DNA from: CAZMNY01 sp964567745
Lineage (GTDB): Bacteria; Planctomycetota; Planctomycetia; Pirellulales; Pirellulaceae
Direction: 5' to 3'
DNA: 64,000 nt
Assembly (NCBI GenBank): GCA_964567745.1
Contig: CAZMNY010000023.1
Coordinates: forward strand, 1-64,000
Positions within the stretch are counted from its first letter, which is position 1; every line of letters begins with the position of its first letter. Below are positions 1 to 8,508 of this stretch, one piece after another. A model generated the notes under the pieces. That model had not been told where the DNA came from. It saw only the letters and a list, made by a program, of their open reading frames with translations, and did not search any database. The translations under genes were made by a program, and so were the position numbers.

Positions 1-2
1 GA

Positions 3-689
3 TTTCCATCTGTGAGGCCATCAAGAGTTTCAACAACGAATGGGACATCCCCGGAAAAACTGCTCGTATCCCGCTTTCAGGTAGCTCTCGCAAGCGGCAC
101 TACACAAACCGCTCGGGAAGACACGCACAATTGCCCTCAATGTCAGGCTGCGTTGCCCCTGGAACATGTATTTTGCATCTCTTGCGGATACGACTTCAGA
201 ACACGGAATCAAGTCGCTACTGAGTATGGAAACTCGGTTGATGATGGTTGGACGCGGCGCACGTTCGCCGGGAGACTTTTCACCATTGTGAAGAGTGAGG
301 CTGGTACGCCAACTCTCGTAGTAAAACGACGCTTCTTCTGGTTTATGCCGTTCCCGCAGAGTGAGTACCCCCTGACCAACTACCGCGAGGTCGGTACATC
401 GAGTCTATATATTGTCACGGGTGACAACCAACATAATCATAAGGACTACGTTATTGGGGAGAATCTGCAAGTGCACCTGCTCCCACGGAAAGGTAAGCGG
501 AAGAAAGTATTCAAGTTTACTGGCTACTATGACAGATTTTCTCTCGGCGATCTGGTGAGACCTCTCTTTCGGCTGGTTGGGCGTGGTTCGTCGCGCGCAA
601 ACTCGTACACCGTTGCGCGGGCGAACTACAGCAACCTGATCGATTTAGTCCGTGAGGCGCAGCCGCTGCCGTTGCGACCATGCGATTAG
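3..689 (+). CDS. Zinc-ribbon protein of unknown function, 5' end outside the window
   Basis: The frame is open to the window edge, so the N-terminus is probably missing; the first start codon inside the window is a GTG at 12. Near the middle of the N-terminal half are two CxxC pairs (NCPQCQ and FCISCGYDF), the layout of a zinc ribbon. The rest is a basic, beta-rich region with aromatic residues (RRFFWFMPFP) and no clear membrane segment. No enzymatic motif is visible. Base composition looks slightly more AT-rich than the metabolic genes further on. The next gene, 130 bp downstream on the same strand, begins with a 16-base match to this gene's 3' end. The function is not known to me. Confidence 0.6.
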   Translation, partial: FPSVRPSRVSTTNGTSPEKLLVSRFQVALASGTTQTAREDTHNCPQCQAALPLEHVFCISCGYDFRTRNQVATEYGNSVDDGWTRRTFAGRLFTIVKSEAGTPTLVVKRRFFWFMPFPQSEYPLTNYREVGTSSLYIVTGDNQHNHKDYVIGENLQVHLLPRKGKRKKVFKFTGYYDRFSLGDLVRPLFRLVGRGSSRANSYTVARANYSNLIDLVREAQPLPLRPCD

Positions 690-819
690 AAACTCGGCAC
701 CTGCTCAAGTTCCCAGGACGGCGCGGGACTGCCGAAAGAGCGCGCTGCTCTTTGCTGTTCTTTGTGGCCTTGCCAAATCCATACCAAACCGTAATTACCA
801 TCAACGAAAGCAGTCTTAG

Positions 820-1224
820 ATGATCAACTACAGCAACCTGACCGCGATTCAAATTCTCGAAAAAATCATGGCAGATGGCCTGGTTAGTTCCGATGAAATC
901 AAGGCTTTGAAACAAAAACTGGACGAAGACTGGATTGTCGACCGATCGGAAGTCGAACTACTGTTCAAGGTCAACAAATCCCTTGGAGATCGGGACGAAA
1001 AGTGCGAAGACTGGCTCCCTTTTTTCGTCGACAACGTCTCCAGACTCATCATCATGGATCTCAGCACGCCCGGGGAAATCGATCAATCCGAAGGGGATTT
1101 GCTAGCGGACCTCCTTGATCAAAATGGCGTCAACAATGCAAGTGAGACCGCGCTGCTGACGGCTCTGAGCCGGGACGCAAAACGAATATCGGGACGGATT
1201 AGCGAACGACTCAGCGGCAAATAA
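820..1224 (+). CDS. Small acidic EF-hand/TerB-like protein
   Basis: A 134-residue soluble, acidic, all-helical-looking protein without signal peptide. Four evenly spaced segments resemble the D-x-x-x-D/S-x-x-E loops of EF-hand or TerB-like proteins: ADGLVSSDEI, DEDWIVDRSEV, TPGEIDQSEG and DQNGVNNASE. This repeat pattern is the basis for the call. Proteins of this type are often annotated as TerB-like or EF-hand domain proteins, but a role in tellurite resistance or calcium binding is not shown here. It lies 130 bp after a zinc-ribbon gene on the same strand and could be cotranscribed with it. Confidence 0.6.
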   Translation: MINYSNLTAIQILEKIMADGLVSSDEIKALKQKLDEDWIVDRSEVELLFKVNKSLGDRDEKCEDWLPFFVDNVSRLIIMDLSTPGEIDQSEGDLLADLLDQNGVNNASETALLTALSRDAKRISGRISERLSGK

Positions 1225-1395
1225 CTGTGGCAAAGAGCCTCCTACCGAACGATCTGGAAGATCACGGGTGGCGCAGCAATCAGTTTCCGTACGGATTCTC
1301 CCACCTCCTTGAAAAGGTTACGCTTGGGGTCGAGTGCCAACCTATATATGTCCAGTGTACGTACCCAGACTTGAGTGTCTCTTTAGAGAGGACAC

Positions 1396-1446
1396 ATGCG
1401 GAATAGGCGAGGATTCACTCTTGTGGAGTTGGTCGTTGCGACGTGA
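1396..1446 (+). pseudogene. Remnant of a prepilin-like (DUF1559-type) gene
   Basis: A 16-codon reading frame encodes MRNRRGFTLVELVVAT and then stops. The sequence GFTLVELVV is the type IV prepilin/pseudopilin methylation motif that begins DUF1559 proteins, which planctomycetes carry in large numbers. An intact relative of roughly 280 residues lies at 48371-49213. A Shine-Dalgarno-like GAGAGGA sits just before the ATG, so the translation start survives while the body of the gene is gone. A terminator hairpin follows eight bases after the stop, which suggests that an internal deletion joined the 5' end directly to the 3' flank. A genuine 16-residue peptide is possible but less likely. Confidence 0.65.
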
Positions 1447-1453
1447 TACTGCG

Positions 1454-1490
1454 GAGCCTCTGGCCGACAGCCAGCGAGGGGCTCTTTTTT
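1454..1490 (+). terminator. Rho-independent terminator
   Basis: GAGCCTC at 1454-1460 pairs with the GGGGCTC run ending at 1484. An inner TGGC/GCCA stem (1461-1464 with 1470-1473) extends it past a four-base bulge. Six T residues follow directly (1485-1490). It is placed to end transcription from the plus-strand prepilin remnant before it enters the 3' end of the nitrate reductase gene. Confidence 0.65.
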
Positions 1491-1554
1491 GTGCGCATGC
1501 GAAAGTCTGATATTCGACCTCGACCTAAAACGCACGGAAGCCGAGACGACTCAA

Positions 1555-3780
1555 TCACGAGACGGCCTTGTCGACACGCACGGCACACGCCTTGTAAGCG
1601 GGCTGATTCGAATAGCGGTCATAGGTAGGATGAGTCAGGACGTTGGTGACGCCGTAGTGCATCGCAATAAAGACTTCACCCGGTTTTACGCTTCGAGTGA
1701 GAAACGCCGTCACGGCGGCTCGACCTCGTTGCGATGACAGCAGGACGCGCTCGCCCGGATGAATTCCGAGTGCAGTCGCGTCGCTCGGGTTGATTTCCAG
1801 ATAGGGCTCGGCCGTATAGAGTTTCCGCAGGACGGCCGATTTCGATGTCCTCGTTTGCGTATGCCATTGCGCCGCGGATCCCCGCCCGGTATTTAGCTGA
1901 AAGGGGTATTTCGCCGAGACCGGTTCGGGCAGCGGGCGCGGGTCTTCCCAGACAAACTTGGCCTTACCGTCGGGATGAAAAAAGTTCCCGTCGGCAAACA
2001 ATCGTCGCTCACCGGATGCGTCTTGGGCGTCGGAAGCGAATGGCCATTGAATCCCTCCTGCTTCATCCAGGGCGGCATAGTCTTCGATACCAGTGAAGTC
2101 GCTAGGTTGGCCCGCGCTCAACCGCTTTATTATCTGGAATACACGCTCGGGCGAACGCCACTTCTTGAACATGTCGCCGCAGCCCCAATAGTCGGCGATC
2201 AGGCGAAAGATCGAGAAGTCGGCAAGCGCCTCTCCCGGTGCTCGCGACACTTTGCGAATCGTGCCGATGCGCCGTTCTGAGTTAATAAACGTGCCTTCTT
2301 TTTCTCCCCAGCCCGCAGCGGGCAACACGAGATCAGCTCGAGACGCTGTCTCTGTGGATGCATACATGTCTTGCACCACTAGAAAATCGAGCCGATCGAG
2401 TATGTCCGCCGACACCGACTGGTTGATCCAAGAGTGAGCCGGGTTGGTGCCGACGATCCATAGCCCGCGTATCTCCTTGCGAAGAATGCCCTCCATAATG
2501 CGGTGATAGGGCCAGCCCGCGTCCATCGGGATCAGCGACTCGTCGAACTCGAGAATTGAAGCCACCTTTTCGCGATGATCCAGATCGGCAAAGTCGTGCC
2601 CTCCCAGCAGATTGGTGGTGTTGCTGTACAACCGCGAGCCCATCGCGTTGCATTGTCCAGTGATTGAGTTGGCGCCCGTGCCCGGACGCCCGATGTTACC
2701 GGTCATCAGTGAAAGGTTGATAATCGCTTGAGCTGTTCTTACTCCTTGATGACTCTGATTCACTCCCATGGTCCACCAGAACGAGACGCGCTCGCTGGCG
2801 TGAATCGTGGCGGCCAGCCGTTCGATCTCCTTCGCTCCGATACCTGTTTCTTTGGCAACTCGTTCGAGATCGTATTGTGCGACGTAGCGGGAGAATGCAT
2901 CGAACTGAGCCGTGTGGGCATCAATGAAATCGTTCGCGATCCAACCTCGCTCAATCAATATCCGAGCCAAACCGTACATCAGCACCAGATCGCTTTTGGA
3001 CGCTACCGGCAAGTGTTGAGTGGCCTGCATCGCCGTTTCGGTCATTCGCGGATCGATCGCAATGATCTGCGGCTGATGGCGGTTTCTCATCACTCGCTCC
3101 CACATGATGGGGTGAGCGATGCATAGGTTGCTGCCAACAAGGACGATGCAATCTGACTGTTCGAAGTCGTCGTACGTGAACGGCGGCGCATCAAATCCAA
3201 ACGATTGTTTGTACGCCTCGACTGCGGTCGCCATGCACTGCCGCGTGTTGCCGTCACCGTGTTTCATGCCCATGCCGAACTTGGCCAATGCGCCGAGCAG
3301 CGCCATCTCTTCGGTCGCGATTTGGCCTGTGCTCAGGAAGGCGATGGACTCATTGCCGTGCTCTGCCTGAATGCCCTTCATGCGGTCGACGAAGGTCCGC
3401 AGCGCCCGATCCCATTCCACGGCTCGCAGTTTTCCGAGGCCGTCGCGCAAAAGAGGCTGGACAGCGCGGTCCGGCGATTGGAGGACTTCCAACGCTTCCC
3501 AACCCTTCGGACACGCCATTCCCAGATTCACGGAATAGTCCGTCGTTGGCGTCACGCCGACCGCCGTCCCATCTCGAGTGTGCACGTTCAAGCTGCATCC
3601 GGTTGAGCAATAGCCGCAGATCGATCGCGTTATCGAATCAGGTTTCTTCTCGGCGGGAACGAATCCGATTCCGTAGGGGCCTGACTCAAGAAGCAGTTCG
3701 CGAGTCAGCGCGCCGTCTTTTGCATGAAGCGGCGATAACAGTCGGTTTGCCAATCGCTTGGCCTGCTCGGTTAGGGACAC
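1555..3780 (-). CDS. nasA: Assimilatory nitrate reductase catalytic subunit (NasA type)
   Basis: A molybdopterin bis-MGD oxidoreductase of about 741 residues, reducing nitrate to nitrite. The N-terminal [4Fe-4S] site is visible as CGYCSTGC near residue 53 with a fourth Cys in ACPKGW near 89. The Cys in RQCMATAV near residue 180 is at the position of the Mo ligand of Nap/Nas enzymes. The C-terminus has the molydopterin dinucleotide-binding beta-barrel region (NTGRGSAAQWHTQTRT). There is no Tat signal, so the enzyme should be cytoplasmic, as expected for assimilatory enzymes. A longer frame reaches 3861, but GTG at 3780 is preferred because it overlaps the stop of the upstream gene (TAGTG), indicating translational coupling. 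The gene is the last of a four-gene nitrate operon. Formate dehydrogenase is a related family, but transporter and nitrite reductase neighbours favour nitrate. Confidence 0.88.
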   Translation of the reverse strand: MSLTEQAKRLANRLLSPLHAKDGALTRELLLESGPYGIGFVPAEKKPDSITRSICGYCSTGCSLNVHTRDGTAVGVTPTTDYSVNLGMACPKGWEALEVLQSPDRAVQPLLRDGLGKLRAVEWDRALRTFVDRMKGIQAEHGNESIAFLSTGQIATEEMALLGALAKFGMGMKHGDGNTRQCMATAVEAYKQSFGFDAPPFTYDDFEQSDCIVLVGSNLCIAHPIMWERVMRNRHQPQIIAIDPRMTETAMQATQHLPVASKSDLVLMYGLARILIERGWIANDFIDAHTAQFDAFSRYVAQYDLERVAKETGIGAKEIERLAATIHASERVSFWWTMGVNQSHQGVRTAQAIINLSLMTGNIGRPGTGANSITGQCNAMGSRLYSNTTNLLGGHDFADLDHREKVASILEFDESLIPMDAGWPYHRIMEGILRKEIRGLWIVGTNPAHSWINQSVSADILDRLDFLVVQDMYASTETASRADLVLPAAGWGEKEGTFINSERRIGTIRKVSRAPGEALADFSIFRLIADYWGCGDMFKKWRSPERVFQIIKRLSAGQPSDFTGIEDYAALDEAGGIQWPFASDAQDASGERRLFADGNFFHPDGKAKFVWEDPRPLPEPVSAKYPFQLNTGRGSAAQWHTQTRTSKSAVLRKLYTAEPYLEINPSDATALGIHPGERVLLSSQRGRAAVTAFLTRSVKPGEVFIAMHYGVTNVLTHPTYDRYSNQPAYKACAVRVDKAVS

Positions 3781-5513
3781 TAGCGAACTCCCCCCGGCAT
3801 GCGTGGAGATGCCGCAGCCGCAAAATATAAATATCGCTCGAACAACTCTCCGACAATACAAGCAATCACCAACAACATCGCCGCCACCAGAAAATCGAGC
3901 GATGTTTCACCGCCCGCCTTCATGGATGAGCCGAGCAGCATGGCTGGCATGATCACCCCGCCCAGCAGGCCCGCGGCAAACCGCATCATCGTGATGTTCG
4001 AAAGCTGGCGAGTCATCAACAAAGCGGAACGCCTTAGCGAAGTCATCTTGCGATCGAGCAGAAATCGAAACGCCGATGCTTCCCAAACAAGCTTGCTCGC
4101 CGAGACGAGTATTAAGAGTTGAGCGTATTGGTGCCCGAGTCGCTCGGCGATCTCCTCAATCTCCTCGCCTCCAAAGACGCCAGCCGTCAACAGCACGCTC
4201 AGCCAAAACGACGCAACGCCCAACACGGCGGTGGTCATCAAGAACTTGAATGTCGTTTGCAGCGGGCTCCAGGAATCTCGGCGAGTGAATATGTAGATCA
4301 TGCAAGAGCAGAGCACGCCTGCCATTCCGGCGATCGCGACTGACCAAGCTAACGCGTTTAAGGTCGCAGAATGGTGCCCGTCGTCGCCGCCCAAGACAAA
4401 CACGGACACCGCGTAGACAATCGCCAAAGCCGCGAACGCGCCGAACGCCACAATCTCGCGACTGAGCCAAGAGTGGCGGAGCCCCAAGACAGCGCGAAAC
4501 GCGTACTGCGGTCGTCCCAAATGGAATACGCTCGCTGATAGAGCCAAGAGGCCTGCCACCAAGCCGGCTATCGCGTGAACGTGGCGGAGCTCTATCCACA
4601 GTTCGGTTGGCAGGGCGAATTCTATCGTCAGTCCGGCGATGAAAGCGCCGACAGAGAGTTGTGTTAACACCAACATAATGATCAGCGGCCAATGCGGCTC
4701 CTGCGGACTGACAGAATAATAGTCGGCGGGCAGCATGTTGCGAGGGAATGCGCGGGCCGTGCGATAGGACGTCGTCGGCAGAGTGATCTGAGGGTCGGGC
4801 GCTGCGGGCAAGAACGGATCGGCCTCGGCGTTTTCTTTCACGAGGCTCGTCTCGACAACCTGGATTCGAATCGCCTCGTGTGGGCATGCCTGGACGCACG
4901 CCGGGGCTTCGCCAGCTAATAGTCGCGTGGAGCACATATCGCATTTTCGCACGATGCAATTGTCTTGGTGGTACTTCGGCACTTCGTACGGACACGCTAA
5001 CGTGCAATACTTGCAGCCGAAACACTGGTCGTCCAAGTGCTTCACGATCCCAGTGACTGGATCCTTCTCGTAGGCATTGACCGGGCAAGCGGACATGCAT
5101 GCAGGCTCGAGACAATGGTGACAAGCCGCCGTGACGTGTTGAATTGCCGGCGCTTGACTTGTACCGCCGATCATCAGGCCGACGTCGCGCCAGGTCTCTT
5201 CTTCGTCGAGCCCGTTGAGCGAGTGGCAAGCCGTCACGCAAGCCTTGCAACCCGAGCAACGGTCTAGATCGACGTCAAAGGCATACTGTTCGCCCGCGGC
5301 AGGCGGGCTGGTGGGCATCAACTTGCGGTAGTACTTTGCCTGAGCGGGAGACTCGCTGCATTGCTCGGCGTGGGCGAACTTTTCGACCGCGGTCAGTTCC
5401 TGCTGCTCGGTTAACAACTGCGTGATGAAAGACGGCCCGGACGCGTTGCCGCGCTCGGGGGCATGGCAGTCTCTTGGGTTAGCTATGATTGGAAGCGATG
5501 GGAGGTTGTTCAT
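3780..5513 (-). CDS. DmsB-DmsC fusion: four-cluster ferredoxin with membrane anchor
   Basis: This 577-residue protein joins two subunits that are separate in DMSO reductase. After a short N-terminal extension come four Cys groups for four Fe-S clusters (CSGCKACVTACH near 86, then CHHCLEPACMSACP, CFGCKYCTLACP, and CDMC followed by CVQACP), as in DmsB/NarH-type subunits. From about residue 270 there are eight predicted membrane helices like the DmsC anchor. No Tat or Sec signal precedes the ferredoxin part, so it should face the cytoplasm beside the NasA-type enzyme, whose start codon overlaps this stop. The inferred role is to pass electrons from membrane quinol through the clusters to nitrate reductase. 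ATG at 5513 has an AGGTCGAG ribosome site. Confidence 0.82.
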   Translation of the reverse strand: MNNLPSLPIIANPRDCHAPERGNASGPSFITQLLTEQQELTAVEKFAHAEQCSESPAQAKYYRKLMPTSPPAAGEQYAFDVDLDRCSGCKACVTACHSLNGLDEEETWRDVGLMIGGTSQAPAIQHVTAACHHCLEPACMSACPVNAYEKDPVTGIVKHLDDQCFGCKYCTLACPYEVPKYHQDNCIVRKCDMCSTRLLAGEAPACVQACPHEAIRIQVVETSLVKENAEADPFLPAAPDPQITLPTTSYRTARAFPRNMLPADYYSVSPQEPHWPLIIMLVLTQLSVGAFIAGLTIEFALPTELWIELRHVHAIAGLVAGLLALSASVFHLGRPQYAFRAVLGLRHSWLSREIVAFGAFAALAIVYAVSVFVLGGDDGHHSATLNALAWSVAIAGMAGVLCSCMIYIFTRRDSWSPLQTTFKFLMTTAVLGVASFWLSVLLTAGVFGGEEIEEIAERLGHQYAQLLILVSASKLVWEASAFRFLLDRKMTSLRRSALLMTRQLSNITMMRFAAGLLGGVIMPAMLLGSSMKAGGETSLDFLVAAMLLVIACIVGELFERYLYFAAAASPRMPGGVR

Positions 5514-5607
5514 CTCGACCTAGTTTCGATTGCGGTGGGAATCACGATACACGGCCATCGTTGGCCGTTGGCGAAAACGTGGGAGATGACGTCTCAGGGG
5601 CGACACG

Positions 5608-8451
5608 TCAACTTGTCGTCAACGATTCCGCGTGAAACTGCTCGGTATGAATGTGGCTTGCAGGAACGCCCGCCTGTTGCAGCGCCGAGTCGAATTCGCT
5701 CATGAAGTCGTTGGGGCCGCAGAGAAAATAGCGATTCTCTCCAACCCTTTCGACTTGTTGCAAAATCGACTCGGTCGACAATCGACCGCGTGAACCTCGC
5801 CATGCCTCGCTCCCTGCCGAAAGCGAAACTTCGTAGCGAAAGCTGTCTCTGGCCCGTCGCCATGTTTCACACTGCTCGCCAAACAGATTGTCTTCTTCGG
5901 AGCGCGCACCGTAGAAAAACTGTACGGGAACATCGAGCCCGCGGTCCACAAGGAATCGAACGATACTGATCATCGGCGTGATGCCGCTGCCAGCCGAAAC
6001 AAGAACCAGCGGCTCGCTGTGGCGGTCCGGATTGAAAACGAAGCCGCCATGTGGGCCGTTGATAACCAGTTCGTCTCCCGCCGAGACGCTCTCAAACAGA
6101 TGGCGGCTGACGACACCCAGTGGGTTGAGCTTGATCGTCAGGTCGATTTGTTCTGGTCGCGACGGAGAAGAACTCACCGTAAAGCTCCGCTTCATTTTCT
6201 CGCCGTCAACAGTGACGCATACGTTGACGAACCGTCCTGGCAGATCGAGTGAAACCTTTCCACCGGAATTGTCCATGCGAAACGTCTTGACGTCGGCGCC
6301 CTCGTCCAAAACCTCGACAACCGTCAGACCCGCTTCGCTTGGTCGCGCCAAACTCGTTCGACTCGCTTGGCTTGGTTCCAATTCCGTTGTCTGGCCAGAC
6401 AACGATTTGCCCGCCCGAATGAAGATTTTCCCGTTTTCGACTTGCGTCTCGTATCGTCGCACGTCACTTCCCGTCGGGTCGATGCTGCAACCGTTACAAG
6501 CGTTGAAGGTCCAGCCGTGCCAGGGACACGTGACAACGCCAGCATTGATTTCGCCGTCAGCAAGCGGAGCGCCTTCGTGGGGGCATTCCGAATCAATCGC
6601 GTGCACCTTGTCGTCGATGCGAAACAGGGCGTAGTCGCGTTCGGCGACGGAAACGGTCAGGCCTTGCGCCGCGACCAGGTCTGTGTCGTTGGCGGCAAAG
6701 ACGAATCCGTCGGCGCGAATAGGCGCTTCATCGCCGTCGGACGACGATTCGTTCTGCTCAGTGGATTCCTCTTCGATCCGCGCAAAGTTGCGCCGTAGGC
6801 CGGCGCAGCTGGGGCAGAAAATAGGCGGGTCTTCGCCCAAGTGAAGAAACTCGCAAGACTCGCAAATCCAAGTGGCCGTTTGGTAGTCGCCGTCGCTCGC
6901 TTTGCTAACGTCCTGCGTTTGAAGCTTTTCCCGCCAGTAAGCACTGAAGCTCTGTCCCGCTCGGTGCCGTGTGTAGTATTCGGTAACGACTTCTTCGATC
7001 AGCGTTGGGAGTTGATCTACGTCGACACCCAGTTTATATGGCAAGCCCATGTGAACTCGACCCGCAATGCCACCGCCAAGGAATACATCGAATCCCTCGC
7101 GAGTTCCAAGCAGCCGCCGAACCCGCACGCCCTTCAAACCGATGTCCGCCGTAAAGTGCTGTGCGCAACTCGATGGGCAGCCGCTCATGTGAATTCGAAT
7201 GCCGTGTAACTTGAGAGCCCGCCGTCTGAGGTTCTCGATGAGCTGAAACATGTGCCCCTTGGTTTCGGTGACGGCGATGTTGCAGAACTGCGTGCCGGTG
7301 CAGGCCATCGTGTTCTGTTCCAGCGGGTCGACTTGCACGCTCAGTCCTAAAGCGGCGGCATCCGTTGCGGCCGCGTCTTTGAAGCCATTGGGAATGTTAG
7401 CGACGGCAATTCCCTGCTCGTGAGTCGTTCGTAATTGTCCATCGCCCCAACGCTTGGCCAGCACGGCGAGTCCTTCAAGCTGCCGCCATGACATACGTCC
7501 AAGTGGGACGGAGAGTCCCATGGTCCAGAGATTCGCATCGCGTTGACGAAACCAGCCGACGAGTTCGTCGTTGGAAGCCGCTGGAACTGGTTCTCGCAGG
7601 CAAGGTTCGAGCGGATAGGGCAGCGTTTCCTCTAACCATTGGAGCACGCCGCTGACGCCGATCTCTTCGACGAGAAAACGAAATCTCGCTTTGTTGCGTT
7701 TCTCTCGAGAACCTTTAGCGCGAAAAAGGTCGAGGATCGCTCGGGTCACGTCGACCACTTGTTCGGCAGCCACGAAGACGGGGAGATGCCTCGCCAAGTG
7801 CGGATTCTGCCCCTGCGTACCGCCGATCAAGACGTGAAACATCACCCGGCCCTGCTCGTCCCGATTCGCCAGAAAGGAAATGTCCTGTGTCCAAAGATGG
7901 GCGTTGTGGCTGCTCACCCCATTAATGCAGACATTCATTTTTCGCGGCAGGTCAGCGTAGTCGCGAGAGCCCATGAACAGCGCCGTCACGTCGTGGCAGA
8001 GCTGCCGCGTGTCAACCAGCTCGTCGGGCATCAAGCCGCTGAAGGGATGACCGAAAACGTTGCGAATGTTGTCATGGCCTGTTTGCTTCGACGAGAGTTC
8101 GACACGTTCGAGTCGACTGGCGATCTCGGGAATGTTCTCGAGCGGCAGGCCTTGAACCTGCACGTTGGCTCGTGTCGTGATGTCGATGATCCCGTGACCG
8201 AATTCGTAGGCAAGGTAGGCGATTTCCTTGGCCTGTTTGGCGTTTAGTTCACTGGCAGGCAAGCGAATGCGATTCATATAACGCTGAGGTTTTTCGCGCT
8301 TTCGATAGAAGAACCCGTGCCACTTCATCCGTTCCAAATCGGCGGAATCAATATCGTTCATGGGCGTGCGAGCCGCCGCGTAACTCAAGACGTTCGACCA
8401 GACGTCGAACCCGTGCTTCTCGGCTTTCCATGCTTCCACCGGATTGCCCAT
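5608..8451 (-). CDS. Nitrite reductase fused to rubredoxin, Rieske and NAD(P)H-flavin reductase domains
   Basis: A 947-residue multi-domain protein. Residues 1-520 match ferredoxin-type nitrite/sulfite reductases, with the siroheme-[4Fe-4S] ligands in CTGTQFC (about 383-389) and CPSSC (about 423-427). A rubredoxin-like knuckle pair follows (CESC and CPSC, about 527-548), then a Rieske-type [2Fe-2S] domain (CPHEGAP near 621, CPWHGWTF near 640), then a ferredoxin-NADP reductase-like module with FAD motif RSFTVSS near 754 and an NAD(P)-binding half ending in YFLCGPNDFM. This would let one chain reduce nitrite to ammonium with NAD(P)H without external ferredoxin (inference). The ATG at 8451 has a GAGGAGAAGG ribosome site. 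It lies 57 bp after the transporter gene and 94 bp before the DmsBC fusion. Confidence 0.87.
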   Translation of the reverse strand: MGNPVEAWKAEKHGFDVWSNVLSYAAARTPMNDIDSADLERMKWHGFFYRKREKPQRYMNRIRLPASELNAKQAKEIAYLAYEFGHGIIDITTRANVQVQGLPLENIPEIASRLERVELSSKQTGHDNIRNVFGHPFSGLMPDELVDTRQLCHDVTALFMGSRDYADLPRKMNVCINGVSSHNAHLWTQDISFLANRDEQGRVMFHVLIGGTQGQNPHLARHLPVFVAAEQVVDVTRAILDLFRAKGSREKRNKARFRFLVEEIGVSGVLQWLEETLPYPLEPCLREPVPAASNDELVGWFRQRDANLWTMGLSVPLGRMSWRQLEGLAVLAKRWGDGQLRTTHEQGIAVANIPNGFKDAAATDAAALGLSVQVDPLEQNTMACTGTQFCNIAVTETKGHMFQLIENLRRRALKLHGIRIHMSGCPSSCAQHFTADIGLKGVRVRRLLGTREGFDVFLGGGIAGRVHMGLPYKLGVDVDQLPTLIEEVVTEYYTRHRAGQSFSAYWREKLQTQDVSKASDGDYQTATWICESCEFLHLGEDPPIFCPSCAGLRRNFARIEEESTEQNESSSDGDEAPIRADGFVFAANDTDLVAAQGLTVSVAERDYALFRIDDKVHAIDSECPHEGAPLADGEINAGVVTCPWHGWTFNACNGCSIDPTGSDVRRYETQVENGKIFIRAGKSLSGQTTELEPSQASRTSLARPSEAGLTVVEVLDEGADVKTFRMDNSGGKVSLDLPGRFVNVCVTVDGEKMKRSFTVSSSPSRPEQIDLTIKLNPLGVVSRHLFESVSAGDELVINGPHGGFVFNPDRHSEPLVLVSAGSGITPMISIVRFLVDRGLDVPVQFFYGARSEEDNLFGEQCETWRRARDSFRYEVSLSAGSEAWRGSRGRLSTESILQQVERVGENRYFLCGPNDFMSEFDSALQQAGVPASHIHTEQFHAESLTTS

Positions 8452-8508
8452 TCGAACCTTCTCCTCATTTCAAAACGGATTAGGGAAACAGCTTTCTCGA
8501 GCTGGCAG

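Noticed and set aside
4156..5259. Frame of 367 codons inside the DmsB-DmsC fusion
   Set aside because: Arg- and Ser-rich and out of frame with the Cys clusters and membrane helices of the real protein.
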